From assembly GCF_006376675.1 (NCBI RefSeq), contig NZ_VEWK01000008.1:1-64000 (forward strand): DNA of 64,000 nt, in the 5' to 3' direction. The stretch comes from Brucella pecoris (GTDB lineage: Bacteria; Pseudomonadota; Alphaproteobacteria; Rhizobiales; Rhizobiaceae). The notes below the pieces were generated by a model. It searched no databases and had not been told where the DNA came from. It saw nothing but the letters and a program-made list of their open reading frames with translations. How positions within the stretch are numbered: the first letter of the stretch is position 1; each line of letters starts with the position of its first letter. The translations under genes were made by a program, and so were the position numbers. Shown here piece by piece: positions 35,849 through 43,852 of the stretch.

Positions 35849-36165
35849 GAGTCGTCCCTCAAATTTTCATGCCTCGTGAACAATATAAGGCATCTCTAGA
35901 ATTTGACCAGCTTATCACAACAGGTGCATTCTTCGTGATGCCGGGCTGCAAAGAGCAATTTTCTGCTCTTCGGTGCTCACATACCTTCAAGTACGCTCCG
36001 CTCCGGTGCTCGATAATCACTCTTTTCGCCACGGCCTGACGAATCTGCACCTGTTGTGTTCATGCGCAGTGCACGCCAGATCATCATTAATCCCACTGTT
36101 CGTTCGCTCGGCAGAGCATTATATCTCTTTGCTATTGCAGCCGTTTTCCGCTTAAAGTTGATGTG
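35849..36165. other. Intergenic region carrying a large palindrome
   Basis: 317 bp between the divergent HdeD and cardiolipin synthase genes. Most of it is the 143-nt palindrome listed separately. The promoters of the two genes should lie on either side of it, but I cannot define their boxes. Short open frames here have no protein-like features. Confidence 0.5.
35916..36058. repeat. 143-nt imperfect palindrome
   Basis: The outer arms CACAACAGGTGCA (35916-35928) and TGCACCTGTTGTG (36046-36058) pair perfectly. Symmetry continues inward: TTCGT-GCCG-GGC against GCC-CGGC-ACGAA, AAAGAG-ATT-TC against GA-AAT-CTCTTT, CGG-G against C-CCG, up to TAC-cttcaa-GTA at the centre (about 35987). It differs in sequence from the family A and B repeats. 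It may be a non-autonomous mobile element remnant or a structured RNA gene. Confidence 0.65.
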
Positions 36166-37626
36166 ATGTTCGATCTCGTTTCCCACTACTGGCCGCATAT
36201 CCTGTTTGTCCTGTCGGGCGTTCTTGGAGCGATCGCTGCCATTCACGCGACCATGACCAAGGAGGAGGTGCGCACCGCCATCGGCTGGGTTGGTGTGATC
36301 GTACTGTCGCCCATCGTCGGGGCGGTGGTTTATGCCATCGCGGGCGTGAACCGGATCCGGCGTTCGACGCTCACCCACCAGCGCGCCAATATGGGCAAGA
36401 TCGCGCTCTATCACCTGTCGCACTTCGATACGACGAACGACCTCGTGCGTGCCGCCTTCGGACGCCAGTTCGGGGCGATGAAGATACTTGGCGATGCGGT
36501 CAGCCTCTATGATTTCACCAGCGGCAACAGTATCGAGATGCTGGAAACGGGCGACGAAGCCTATGCCGCAATGCTCGACGCCATTGGCAAGGCCGAGCGC
36601 AGCATCATGCTGGAAACCTATATTTTCGACCGGGATGGTATTGGCGAAAAATTTGCCGATGCTCTGGGCGATGCGGTCAGGCGCGGCGTGGAGGTGCGTG
36701 TGCTGGTCGATGCGGTCGGCGCGCGCTATTCCTTTCCGAGCATCGTCAAGCTTTTGAAGGACAAAGGCGTTGCTGTTGACGTGTTCAATGGCAATATCAT
36801 CATCGGGCTGCGCCTGCCTTATGCGAACCTGCGCACTCACCGCAAAATCCTCATTGTCGACGGCAAGATCGCCTTTACCGGCGGCATGAATATTCGTGCG
36901 GGTTTCGTGCGCGCGATAGCGGGTGATGCGGTTGCCTTCGATACGCATTTCAAGTTGGAAGGTCCGGCGATTGCCGATCTCTTTCACATCGCATCCGAAG
37001 ACTGGCGCTTTGCGACCGGCGAGCTTCTGACCGGCGAAGCCTGGAAGATAGCGCCGCCGGAAAACCCGCCGGGAACGGGAACGCTGGTGCGTGTCGTCGG
37101 ATCAGGTCCCGACAAGAATGTGGAAACCAACCAGCGCATGATGATGGGCGCGTTTTCGATTGCCGAGCAGCATATTCTCATCATGACGCCTTATCTTTTG
37201 CCGGATCGCGAACTGATCAGCGCGCTGGTGACGGCAGCGCGGCGCGGCGTGTCGGTGGATATCGTCGTGCCGGGCGTCAACAATCTGAAGCTGGTGGATC
37301 GTGCCATGCGCGCCCAGTTCGACCAGCTCTTGAAGGATGGTTGTCGCATCTGGCGGGCCGGTGGCGCTTTCAATCACTCGAAGCTGATGACCATCGACGG
37401 GGCGTGGTCCTATGTCGGATCGTCGAATATCGATCCGCGCTCGCTGCGGCTGAATTTCGAGGTCGATCTTGAAATTCTCGACCGCGACGTGGCGCGTCAG
37501 GTAGAAGAGCGCATCGGCAAGGTGATAGAGGAGAGCCGCGAGGTCAATCTTGCGCGTCTCAAAAACCGACCATTTCTGGAGCGACTTTTGGACCGGATTA
37601 TTTGGCTTGGTTCGCCTTATCTCTAA
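36166..37626 (+). CDS. cls: Cardiolipin synthase, phospholipase D type
   Basis: 486 residues. Two N-terminal membrane helices (ILFVLSGVLGAIAAIHA and VGVIVLSPIVGAVVYAIAGV) are followed by two PLD motifs: THRKILIVDGKIAFTGGMNI and FNHSKLMTIDGAWSYVGSSN. It joins two phosphatidylglycerol molecules into cardiolipin at the inner membrane. An in-frame GTG one codon earlier (36163) is an alternative start. It is convergent with the next gene, two bases apart. Confidence 0.95.
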   Translation: MFDLVSHYWPHILFVLSGVLGAIAAIHATMTKEEVRTAIGWVGVIVLSPIVGAVVYAIAGVNRIRRSTLTHQRANMGKIALYHLSHFDTTNDLVRAAFGRQFGAMKILGDAVSLYDFTSGNSIEMLETGDEAYAAMLDAIGKAERSIMLETYIFDRDGIGEKFADALGDAVRRGVEVRVLVDAVGARYSFPSIVKLLKDKGVAVDVFNGNIIIGLRLPYANLRTHRKILIVDGKIAFTGGMNIRAGFVRAIAGDAVAFDTHFKLEGPAIADLFHIASEDWRFATGELLTGEAWKIAPPENPPGTGTLVRVVGSGPDKNVETNQRMMMGAFSIAEQHILIMTPYLLPDRELISALVTAARRGVSVDIVVPGVNNLKLVDRAMRAQFDQLLKDGCRIWRAGGAFNHSKLMTIDGAWSYVGSSNIDPRSLRLNFEVDLEILDRDVARQVEERIGKVIEESREVNLARLKNRPFLERLLDRIIWLGSPYL

Positions 37627-37628
37627 AA

Positions 37629-38486
37629 CTATCCAGCTCTGCTCGTGAATATTTCCGGGCTGTATTCTTCAAGCAGGTTTGTTGCCGATTTGAGATCGAG
37701 ATGTGCCTTGATGGGCAGATGATCGGATGCCAGGCGCGCCAGCGGCGTGTTGTGGACTTCAACCGATGTAACCAGATTGTGCGGCGCACCCAGCACGCGA
37801 TCCAGGGCAAAAACCGGGAACCGCGAAGGGAAACTCGGGACTGCTGTGGCGACGTGATTGAAGGTCGGCATCAGAGCCGCGAGCGACGAGCGCTTGCCGA
37901 TGCGCCATTCGTTGAGATCGCCGATCAGCAAGGTCGGCAGTGTGTCGGCCTCCTGCAAGGCGGTGAGAATGCTTTCGGCCTGCTGCTCGCGGGAACGTTT
38001 CAAGAGACCAAGATGCGCGGCGATCACGCGCAAGGGGCCTGCCGGAAACTGCAAGTCCGCGACCAGTGCACCGCGCGGCTCGACACCGGGCAGCTTGAGC
38101 TGCTGCACATTGCGCACCACGCCTTCGCGGAACAGAAGCACATTGCCATGCCAGCCATGGCCCTTGGGCATTGTTGAGGTGATGGGGACGGGTATGAGAC
38201 CGTGGCGCCGCTCGAGCAGGCCGAGATCGAGTAAGCCGGAACGCTCGCCGAAACGCCTGTCGGCTTCCTGCAGGGCGATGACATCCGCGTCGATTTCACT
38301 GATGACTTCGGTCGTGCGTTGCGGATTGAACTGCTTGTCGATGCCGATGCATTTGTGGACATTGTAGGATGCAATGACGATATCGCCGCCGGTAATATTG
38401 GCGTTGAGCGGCCTGTAGCCCGGCCTGTTCCGGATAGCCGTCAGGATGGATTTCGATATCCGGTTTGGTTCTTTCTTCTTCAGCAC
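37629..38486 (-). CDS. Endonuclease/exonuclease/phosphatase family protein
   Basis: 285 residues. EEP-fold motifs: IASYNVHKCIGIDKQF, VIALQEADRRFG (metal-binding Glu), LRVIAAHLGLLKRSREQQ, LLIGDLNEWR (Asp, Asn) and RLASDHLPIKAHL (Asp-His). This is a divalent-metal phosphodiesterase; it could act on nucleic acid or on a phospholipid headgroup. The convergent cardiolipin synthase gene beside it is paired with an EEP gene in many Proteobacteria (in E. coli, clsB and ybhP), which favours a membrane-lipid connection. Confidence 0.85.
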   Translation of the reverse strand: MLKKKEPNRISKSILTAIRNRPGYRPLNANITGGDIVIASYNVHKCIGIDKQFNPQRTTEVISEIDADVIALQEADRRFGERSGLLDLGLLERRHGLIPVPITSTMPKGHGWHGNVLLFREGVVRNVQQLKLPGVEPRGALVADLQFPAGPLRVIAAHLGLLKRSREQQAESILTALQEADTLPTLLIGDLNEWRIGKRSSLAALMPTFNHVATAVPSFPSRFPVFALDRVLGAPHNLVTSVEVHNTPLARLASDHLPIKAHLDLKSATNLLEEYSPEIFTSRAG

Positions 38487-38637
38487 CCGTTTTTCACCTG
38501 TCAGGTATTCGGTTCCGAAAGACTATGACATCCGCCAGTGAGATAAACTGGTATCCGTCTGAAACTGTATTGCAACATCCTATATATAGACAGGTTGCAC
38601 GCCCGTTTGAATAGCAATCCCCTACACAATTAGGCGA

Positions 38638-40035
38638 CTACCTTGCAATGAAACGGATCATCCTGTCGGTAAGACCTGTGTAGGGCGGCTTGATGAGATC
38701 GCTTGGAGCCGGGGCGTATTTGGTCAGGACCGGCATGGCCTTGGAAAAGGTCAGAAAGCCGTCATGGCCATGATATTGCCCCATGCCGCTCGCGCCCACG
38801 CCTCCGAACGGCAAGTCGCTACAGGCGAAGTGATAAAGCGTATCGTTGACGCAGACGCCACCCGCAACAATACGGCTGAGCATCATTTCGATCTCTGCCG
38901 TGTTGTCGCTGAAACAGTATAGCGCCAGCGGACGATCAAGTTTCAAAACAAAACTGATTGCATCGTCGAGCAGGCGATAGCTGACGATTGGCAGAAGCGG
39001 GCCGAAAATCTCCTCCTGCATGATCGCGCTGTCTGTGGTAGGTTCCAGCACGAGTGAGGGCGCCATTGATCGCGGCTGTTTGGAGCCCGCCGGAAGCTCG
39101 ATGATGGCCTCGCTCCTGTTTGCGGCATCGGCCAGCAGTTTCGACAGTCGCGCTTCCTGAGCATCATTGATGATTGTCGTGCGGTCTTTTTCCGAGGATG
39201 TGCCACTGTAGCGCGCCTGCATTTCGGCACGCAGAAGGTCCACGAATTCGTCGCGCTTGCTGTGATGGATCAGAACATAGTCCGGCGCGATGCAGGTTTG
39301 CCCCGCATTGAAGAATTTTCCTGTGGCGATTGCGCGGGCGGCGCGTTTGAGGTTGGCGTTTTCGCTGACAATGGCGGGCGACTTGCCGCCAAGCTCGAGT
39401 GTGACCGGGGTCAGGTTCGGCGCAGCGGCTGCCATGATCTTGCGCCCGACGGCAGTAGAGCCGGTGAAAAAGAGGTGGTCGAATGGCAGCGACGCGAATT
39501 GCGCGGAAAGCAATGCGTCGCCGAGCGCTACGGCAACACGATCATCCGGAAAAACATCGGCAAGCAGGCTCTGCAGGAATTCGGCAGTGCGCGGCGTGTG
39601 TTCGGATGGTTTCAGGAAAACGTGGTTTCCGGCTGCGATTGCCGCGACAAGCGGCGCCAGCGCCAGATTGACCGGATAGTTCCATGGCGCGATGATCCCC
39701 ACTACACCGAGCGGGACATAGCGGATTTCGGCTTTGGCAGGCCACATTTTCCAACCTGCCTTGCGGCGTTTCGGCTTCATCCAGCGTTTGAGTTTGTGCA
39801 GGGCATCGTCGATTTCGGCAAAAACGACGCTGGCTTCACCGAGCAGGGTTTCGTGCAACGACCTATTGCCGAAATCTGTGCTGATGGCTTTCGCCATTTC
39901 ATCCAGTCTCGCTTCGAGCCTTTCACGCAGACGCTTCAGGTCGTCCAGCCGCTGTTCATAGGCAGGCCGATATTCAAGCCATGCCTGTCGCAGGCGCTCG
40001 AATGCGGTTTGCAACGCCTGTTCTTCAGTTGTCAT
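38638..40035 (-). CDS. Aldehyde dehydrogenase, coniferyl-aldehyde / fatty-aldehyde type
   Basis: 465 residues. It belongs to the shorter ALDH branch that includes CalB and fatty aldehyde dehydrogenases. APWNYPVNLALAPL, the Glu motif VTLELGGKSPAIV, the catalytic Cys in NAGQTCIAPDYVL and DLPFGGVGASGMGQYHG are intact. The start at 40035 has GGAGG about ten bases upstream and overlaps the stop of the lysoplasmalogenase gene by 11 bp, so translation is coupled. The context suggests it oxidises the fatty aldehyde released by that enzyme. No N-terminal or C-terminal membrane anchor is seen. Confidence 0.9.
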   Translation of the reverse strand: MTTEEQALQTAFERLRQAWLEYRPAYEQRLDDLKRLRERLEARLDEMAKAISTDFGNRSLHETLLGEASVVFAEIDDALHKLKRWMKPKRRKAGWKMWPAKAEIRYVPLGVVGIIAPWNYPVNLALAPLVAAIAAGNHVFLKPSEHTPRTAEFLQSLLADVFPDDRVAVALGDALLSAQFASLPFDHLFFTGSTAVGRKIMAAAAPNLTPVTLELGGKSPAIVSENANLKRAARAIATGKFFNAGQTCIAPDYVLIHHSKRDEFVDLLRAEMQARYSGTSSEKDRTTIINDAQEARLSKLLADAANRSEAIIELPAGSKQPRSMAPSLVLEPTTDSAIMQEEIFGPLLPIVSYRLLDDAISFVLKLDRPLALYCFSDNTAEIEMMLSRIVAGGVCVNDTLYHFACSDLPFGGVGASGMGQYHGHDGFLTFSKAMPVLTKYAPAPSDLIKPPYTGLTDRMIRFIAR

Positions 40036-40744
40036 AGGCAAAATCCTCCGTCGAACGGGCAAAGAGGAATTGCGCGGCATAATAGGTTGCAAGCACCCAG
40101 AGGCCGTTCAGCGGAATGTCGACGCTGAACCGTCCATAGGCAAGCAATGTGTCGCTTACCATGAAGAAGAGGCCACCTGCTGCAGCAAGCCAGGCGGCGT
40201 AGCGCTGCGGCGTTTCCGGTTCGGTGTCAAGCGCGCGGCTCATCGCCTGTGCCGCCATGATGCCGAGTGCAGCGGCATAGATGATGACGGGGATTTTCAT
40301 GGGTGTCGGCAGCGACGACCAGAGTCCCGCTATGATGGCAAAGGCTGCGATGGCGAAAAGGACGAAAACGCCTTTATGCGCGGCAAAGCGTGCACCGCGG
40401 CAAAGCGCATAGATATAGGCGCAATGGGTGATGAGAAAGCAGATCAGTCCCGCCATGAAATAATCACCGGGCAGCATCAGGAAGAAATCGCCGAGTGCGG
40501 CAAAAGCCAGGCCAAAGGCGACCGCAAAACCATAGGTTTTCGATTTGGGGCGCCCGGCGCAAAGGACGGCGGCAAGCAGCAGCAGGGTCGCGGTCGGTTT
40601 GGTCAGATAATGCAGCCAGCGCCATGCGGAAGCTTCACCATTATAGCTCATGAGACTGCCTGCAATGGCGCAGACCGCGCAGAACAGAAACAGGCCGTAA
40701 AGCGTTCTGTTCCCTTCGAATTCCAGCAAGCCTTTCCGGCGCAT
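40025..40744 (-). CDS. Lysoplasmalogenase-like membrane protein, YhhN family
   Basis: 239 residues with eight or so membrane helices. Family features include LHYLTKPTATLLLLAAVL in the second helix, FAALGDFFLML (conserved Asp) and FMVSDTLLAYGRF (conserved Asp) facing the presumed active site. Characterised YhhN relatives such as TMEM86 hydrolyse the vinyl-ether bond of lysoplasmalogens to give an aldehyde and a glycerophospho-headgroup. Whether the bacterial protein uses the same substrate is not established. It overlaps the aldehyde dehydrogenase gene that follows. Confidence 0.87.
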   Translation of the reverse strand: MRRKGLLEFEGNRTLYGLFLFCAVCAIAGSLMSYNGEASAWRWLHYLTKPTATLLLLAAVLCAGRPKSKTYGFAVAFGLAFAALGDFFLMLPGDYFMAGLICFLITHCAYIYALCRGARFAAHKGVFVLFAIAAFAIIAGLWSSLPTPMKIPVIIYAAALGIMAAQAMSRALDTEPETPQRYAAWLAAAGGLFFMVSDTLLAYGRFSVDIPLNGLWVLATYYAAQFLFARSTEDFAYDN

Positions 40745-40915
40745 ATTCGCTCCCCGTTATTATATTTGTAAGCAAATGGATTAGGGTCAAAAGATCGTCG
40801 GATTGTGCCGCCAATTGCGAGATCAGCGCAATAGGCACAATTCATCGGGCTGTTGACAAAGCCCTGCCGACGGAAGGGGGCCCCAGTTGTCCGGGGCCGG
40901 AAAGCCCGATCGAAA

Positions 40916-41602
40916 TCAGGAAAGGTTCTTGCGTCGCTCGATCTCTTCTTCCGATGGGTGGTCCATCGCAAAAGAACCGGTCTTGAGATCGCCTGAACGC
41001 TGATAATTGGCAATGATGACGCCGCTGGGCGATGTGGTGGAGCTAACCAGCTTGAAAGCCGATGGCATGGACTGTCCGTCGAACAGGCGCTTGCCCGTGC
41101 CGAGGACGACTGGATAGATCAACAGCCGCAATTCATCGACCAGATCGCTGGCAAGCAGCTGATGCGCAAGTTCGCTGCTGCCCGAAACTGACAGGTCGGG
41201 ACCTTCGGTCGCTTTGATGGCTTTCAATGAGGCGATGATATCGTCGCCCAGCAGCTCGCTGTTCTGCCAGTTCAGGCTTTCCGGCCTGTGCGTCGCGACA
41301 TATTTTGTCACTTCGTTGAACATTCTGGCGATTTCACCCTCGCCGGGCACAAAGCCGGGGGCGTCGGGGTCCGTTTCCTGATGCGGCCAGTGGGCAGCAA
41401 AAATATCGTAAGTGCGTCTGCCCAAAAGCAGGTCGAACGGCTTGGAAAAGCTCTCGCCCATCGCTCCGGCAACCACATCGTCCCAATAGGGCACTGTCCA
41501 GCCGCCATATTCGAACTGGCCTGTTTGATCCTCTTCCGGTCCACCCGGCGCCTGCATCACGCCGTCGAGGCTCAGGAACGTTCCAACAATGATCCGTCGC
41601 AT
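40916..41602 (-). CDS. Dihydrofolate reductase family protein (RibD C-terminal type)
   Basis: 228 residues. The RibD_C-like domain starts IIVGTFLSLDGVMQAPGGPE, with LLLGRRTYDIFAAHWP, LSVSGSSELAHQLL and IYPVVLGTGKRLF, all typical of these stand-alone NADPH-binding proteins. They are named for the fold; true dihydrofolate reductase activity is not expected. The last 25 residues (DHPSEEEIERRKNLS) form an added tail. It stands alone, with a 171-bp gap on the left holding only a short hairpin (GGCCCC near 40879, GGGGCC near 40893). Confidence 0.85.
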   Translation of the reverse strand: MRRIIVGTFLSLDGVMQAPGGPEEDQTGQFEYGGWTVPYWDDVVAGAMGESFSKPFDLLLGRRTYDIFAAHWPHQETDPDAPGFVPGEGEIARMFNEVTKYVATHRPESLNWQNSELLGDDIIASLKAIKATEGPDLSVSGSSELAHQLLASDLVDELRLLIYPVVLGTGKRLFDGQSMPSAFKLVSSTTSPSGVIIANYQRSGDLKTGSFAMDHPSEEEIERRKNLS

Positions 41603-41658
41603 GATTTTCCTCCCAGAAAGCCCGCCACGCGGGGCCTACCTTACAGATTGGGGCCGGA

Positions 41659-41838
41659 TCAGGATAGACGAGCGCTGTCAGGAAATGATTCTGCTGCCTT
41701 GCGCCTTTTGCGGTCAATGCGCTCGGCGCGGGTGGAAAGCTCCGTATTGCCTTCAAGATCGGTCTGCAAAATGAGGCCTTCCTGCTTCAGCCAGCGGATG
41801 ATTTCGCCAAAGTCCCGATCATAATCCGGTTGTTGCAT
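41659..41838 (-). CDS. Small protein of unknown function (59 residues)
   Basis: A short reading frame with GGAGG nine bases before its ATG. It begins MQQPDYDRDFGEIIRWLKQE and continues GLILQTDLEGNTELSTRAER, ending in a basic stretch (IDRKRRKAAESF). It looks like a cytosolic helical protein; no membrane segment. Codon use is like that of neighbouring genes. I do not recognise the family. It lies 57 bp upstream of the DHFR-like gene on the same strand and may be co-transcribed with it. Confidence 0.6.
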   Translation of the reverse strand: MQQPDYDRDFGEIIRWLKQEGLILQTDLEGNTELSTRAERIDRKRRKAAESFPDSARLS

Positions 41839-41979
41839 GGCTCATCTCGCCTCCGATTTCCGTATGACGAGAATGCGCGGAACGGTCATCCGTTGCAACA
41901 GGGGCAAGAAAAGCGGGAAGCGCCGGAAGGGGTAATCAGTTCGAAGGGCGGTTCAACCGGAACAATCAGCCAGAAAGCA

Positions 41980-42005
41980 AAAAAGCCCGCTTGCGCGGGC
42001 TTTTT
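41980..42005 (-). terminator. Terminator of tRNA-Leu
   Basis: AAAAAGCCCGC (41980-41990) and GCGGGCTTTTT (41995-42005) pair perfectly around TTGC. It works as a terminator in either direction. It lies 42 bases past the 3' end of the tRNA, with the small gene on the other side. Confidence 0.92.
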
Positions 42006-42047
42006 GGGGTGCTTCAGAACCTTGGTAGTGGTCCGAAGACTTGGAAA

Positions 42048-42134
42048 TGGTGCCCAGAAGAGGACTCGAACCTCCACGCCCTTGCGAGCGCCAGCACCTG
42101 AAGCTGGTGCGTCTACCAATTCCGCCATCTGGGC
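42048..42134 (-). tRNA. tRNA-Leu, anticodon CAG
   Basis: An 87-nt class II tRNA on the minus strand. The acceptor arms are GCCCAGA and TCTGGGC, the D arm has TGGCGGAATTGGTAGACGC, the anticodon stem CCAGC/GCTGG holds TTCAGGT with anticodon CAG, and the variable arm is CGCTCGCAAGGGCG. CCA is encoded. Confidence 0.96.
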
Positions 42135-42371
42135 GACGAGGACCCATCTAAGGGGTCGACCTGCCTCTGTCAATCGCGTTTTCGACATTCAGCCAGCTTT
42201 TTTTCAGCCGATGCTTTTTTCGCGTTGAAAAGAGGGACGGGCGCGCTGACGCGCCCGATAAGTTCACAGCCAGGCAGAGCGGAAACATGAAACATCGGAA
42301 TCGCTCGGTCTGTTTGTATTCACGCATTTCCGAACGCAAAACCGTTTCACACTTTTGCTGGAAATGCTCTC
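42135..42371. other. Gap with a hairpin and a family A repeat
   Basis: 237 bp. CGGGCGCG (42238-42245) pairs with CGCGCCCG (42250-42257) around CTGA. A family A repeat core (about 42321-42371) reads acgcaaaaccgtttcacact on this strand and ends against gpmA. Either could end gpmA transcription. Nothing else was seen. Confidence 0.6.
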
Positions 42372-42992
42372 TTAGGCTTCGAGGATTTCCTTCGAAGCGA
42401 CAGTCGAATCGGCATTAAGCCGGTAAACGACCGGAACACCGGTGTTGAGTTCCTGCTTGAGAATCTGTTCCGGTGTCAGGCCGTCGAGCGCCATGATGAG
42501 TGCGCGGAGTGAATTGCCGTGTGCGGCAACCAGAACCGTCTCGCCGCGCAGCACGTGCGGCTGCACCGTGTGCAGATAATAGGGCCAAACGCGCGCGCCG
42601 GTGTCCTTCAGGCTCTCGCCACCCGGAGGCGGGACGTCATAGGAACGGCGCCAGATATGGACCTGTTCTTCACCCCACTTGGCGCGGGCGTCATCCTTGT
42701 TGAGGCCCGACAGGTCACCATAGTCGCGCTCGTTCAGAGCCTGATCGCGGATTGTCTTGAGATCAGACTGGCCGAGCTGGTCAAGAATGTGCTGGCAGGT
42801 CACCTGTGCACGCGACAGCGCAGACGTATAGGCGATGTCGAACTTGAGACCGGCGGCTTTCAGGCGCTGGCCAGCGGCCTTGGCTTCGGCATGGCCCTGT
42901 TCGGTCAGGCCCGGATCGCGCCATCCGGTGAAAAGGTTCTTGAGGTTCCATTCGCTTTGACCGTGGCGGACCAGGACGAGAGTACGAGACAT
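42372..42992 (-). CDS. gpmA: 2,3-bisphosphoglycerate-dependent phosphoglycerate mutase
   Basis: 206 residues. The phosphohistidine motif is [20 protein letters not shown], with [18 protein letters not shown] and the second His in [16 protein letters not shown]. It interconverts 3- and 2-phosphoglycerate. At 206 residues it has the shorter form usual in Rhizobiales. The ATG at 42992 has GGAG eight bases upstream; a TTG two codons before is an alternative. It follows dapB by 26 bp and the two are often adjacent in Rhizobiales. Confidence 0.95.
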   Translation of the reverse strand: MSRTLVLVRHGQSEWNLKNLFTGWRDPGLTEQGHAEAKAAGQRLKAAGLKFDIAYTSALSRAQVTCQHILDQLGQSDLKTIRDQALNERDYGDLSGLNKDDARAKWGEEQVHIWRRSYDVPPPGGESLKDTGARVWPYYLHTVQPHVLRGETVLVAAHGNSLRALIMALDGLTPEQILKQELNTGVPVVYRLNADSTVASKEILEA

Positions 42993-43018
42993 ATGCAACG
43001 CTCCATTAATAAAGATAG

Positions 43019-43852
43019 TCAGTCATTCAGCCCGAGAACGTCGAGCATGGAATAGAGACCGGGCTTTTTGCCATAGGCCCAGAGTGCGGCCTTGATGGCG
43101 CCACGCGCAAAGACCGAACGGTCTTCGGCATGATGGGAAAGAACGACGCGCTCACCGGGACCGGCCAGCATCACCGAATGATCACCGATCACAGAACCGC
43201 CGCGCAACGTTGCAAAGCCGATGGAACCGGTTTCGCGTGGGCCCGTATAGCCGTCGCGCACGCGGACGCTGTTTTCCGCCAGTGCGATGTCGCGGCCCTT
43301 GGCTGCGGCTTCTCCAAGAAGCAGCGCAGTGCCGGACGGTGCATCGACCTTGTGCTTGTGATGCATTTCGAGAATTTCGATGTCGAAATCTTGCGGGTCG
43401 AGCGCTTGCGCTGCCTTCTGCACGAGAACGGACAGAAGATTGACGCCAAGGCTCATATTGCCGGATTTAACGATGGTTGCATGACGGGCGGCGGCGCGGA
43501 TTTTTTCATCATCCTCGGTCGAACAGCCTGTCGTACCGATGACATGAACGATGCGCGCCTGCGCGGCAAGCCCTGCAAACTCGACGCTGGCCGTGGGGCT
43601 TGTGAAATCGAGGACGCCTTGCGCCTTGGCAAAGACTGGCAGCGGATCGTCGGTGATGGTGACGCCGAGCGGCCCAATGCCGGTCACTTCACCTGCATCG
43701 CGGCCCAGAAAGGGAGAGCTGGAGCGTTCGATGGCACCGACCAGCTTCGCACCTTCGATGGTCTGGATGGTACGAATCAGGGTTTGGCCCATACGCCCGC
43801 CCGCGCCGACGACCACGAGGCCCATTTCGCTGTTCTGCGTTTCTCCGCTCAT
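43019..43852 (-). CDS. dapB: 4-hydroxy-tetrahydrodipicolinate reductase
   Basis: 277 residues. The NAD(P)H motif is [15 protein letters not shown], then [22 protein letters not shown], the substrate motif [20 protein letters not shown] and a closing [19 protein letters not shown]. It makes tetrahydrodipicolinate for lysine and peptidoglycan. It overlaps the stop codon of the exporter gene by four bases. The lysine pathway gene dapE lies separately at 62 kb. Confidence 0.96.
   Translation of the reverse strand: MSGETQNSEMGLVVVGAGGRMGQTLIRTIQTIEGAKLVGAIERSSSPFLGRDAGEVTGIGPLGVTITDDPLPVFAKAQGVLDFTSPTASVEFAGLAAQARIVHVIGTTGCSTEDDEKIRAAARHATIVKSGNMSLGVNLLSVLVQKAAQALDPQDFDIEILEMHHKHKVDAPSGTALLLGEAAAKGRDIALAENSVRVRDGYTGPRETGSIGFATLRGGSVIGDHSVMLAGPGERVVLSHHAEDRSVFARGAIKAALWAYGKKPGLYSMLDVLGLND

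Noticed and set aside
35859..36050. Short minus-strand open frame in the HdeD-cls gap
   Set aside because: It lies inside the 143-nt palindrome, and both strands of a palindrome tend to give similar open frames. No homology or ribosome-binding site.
41886..42188. Minus-strand open frame across tRNA-Leu
   Set aside because: It overlaps the tRNA and its terminator fully.
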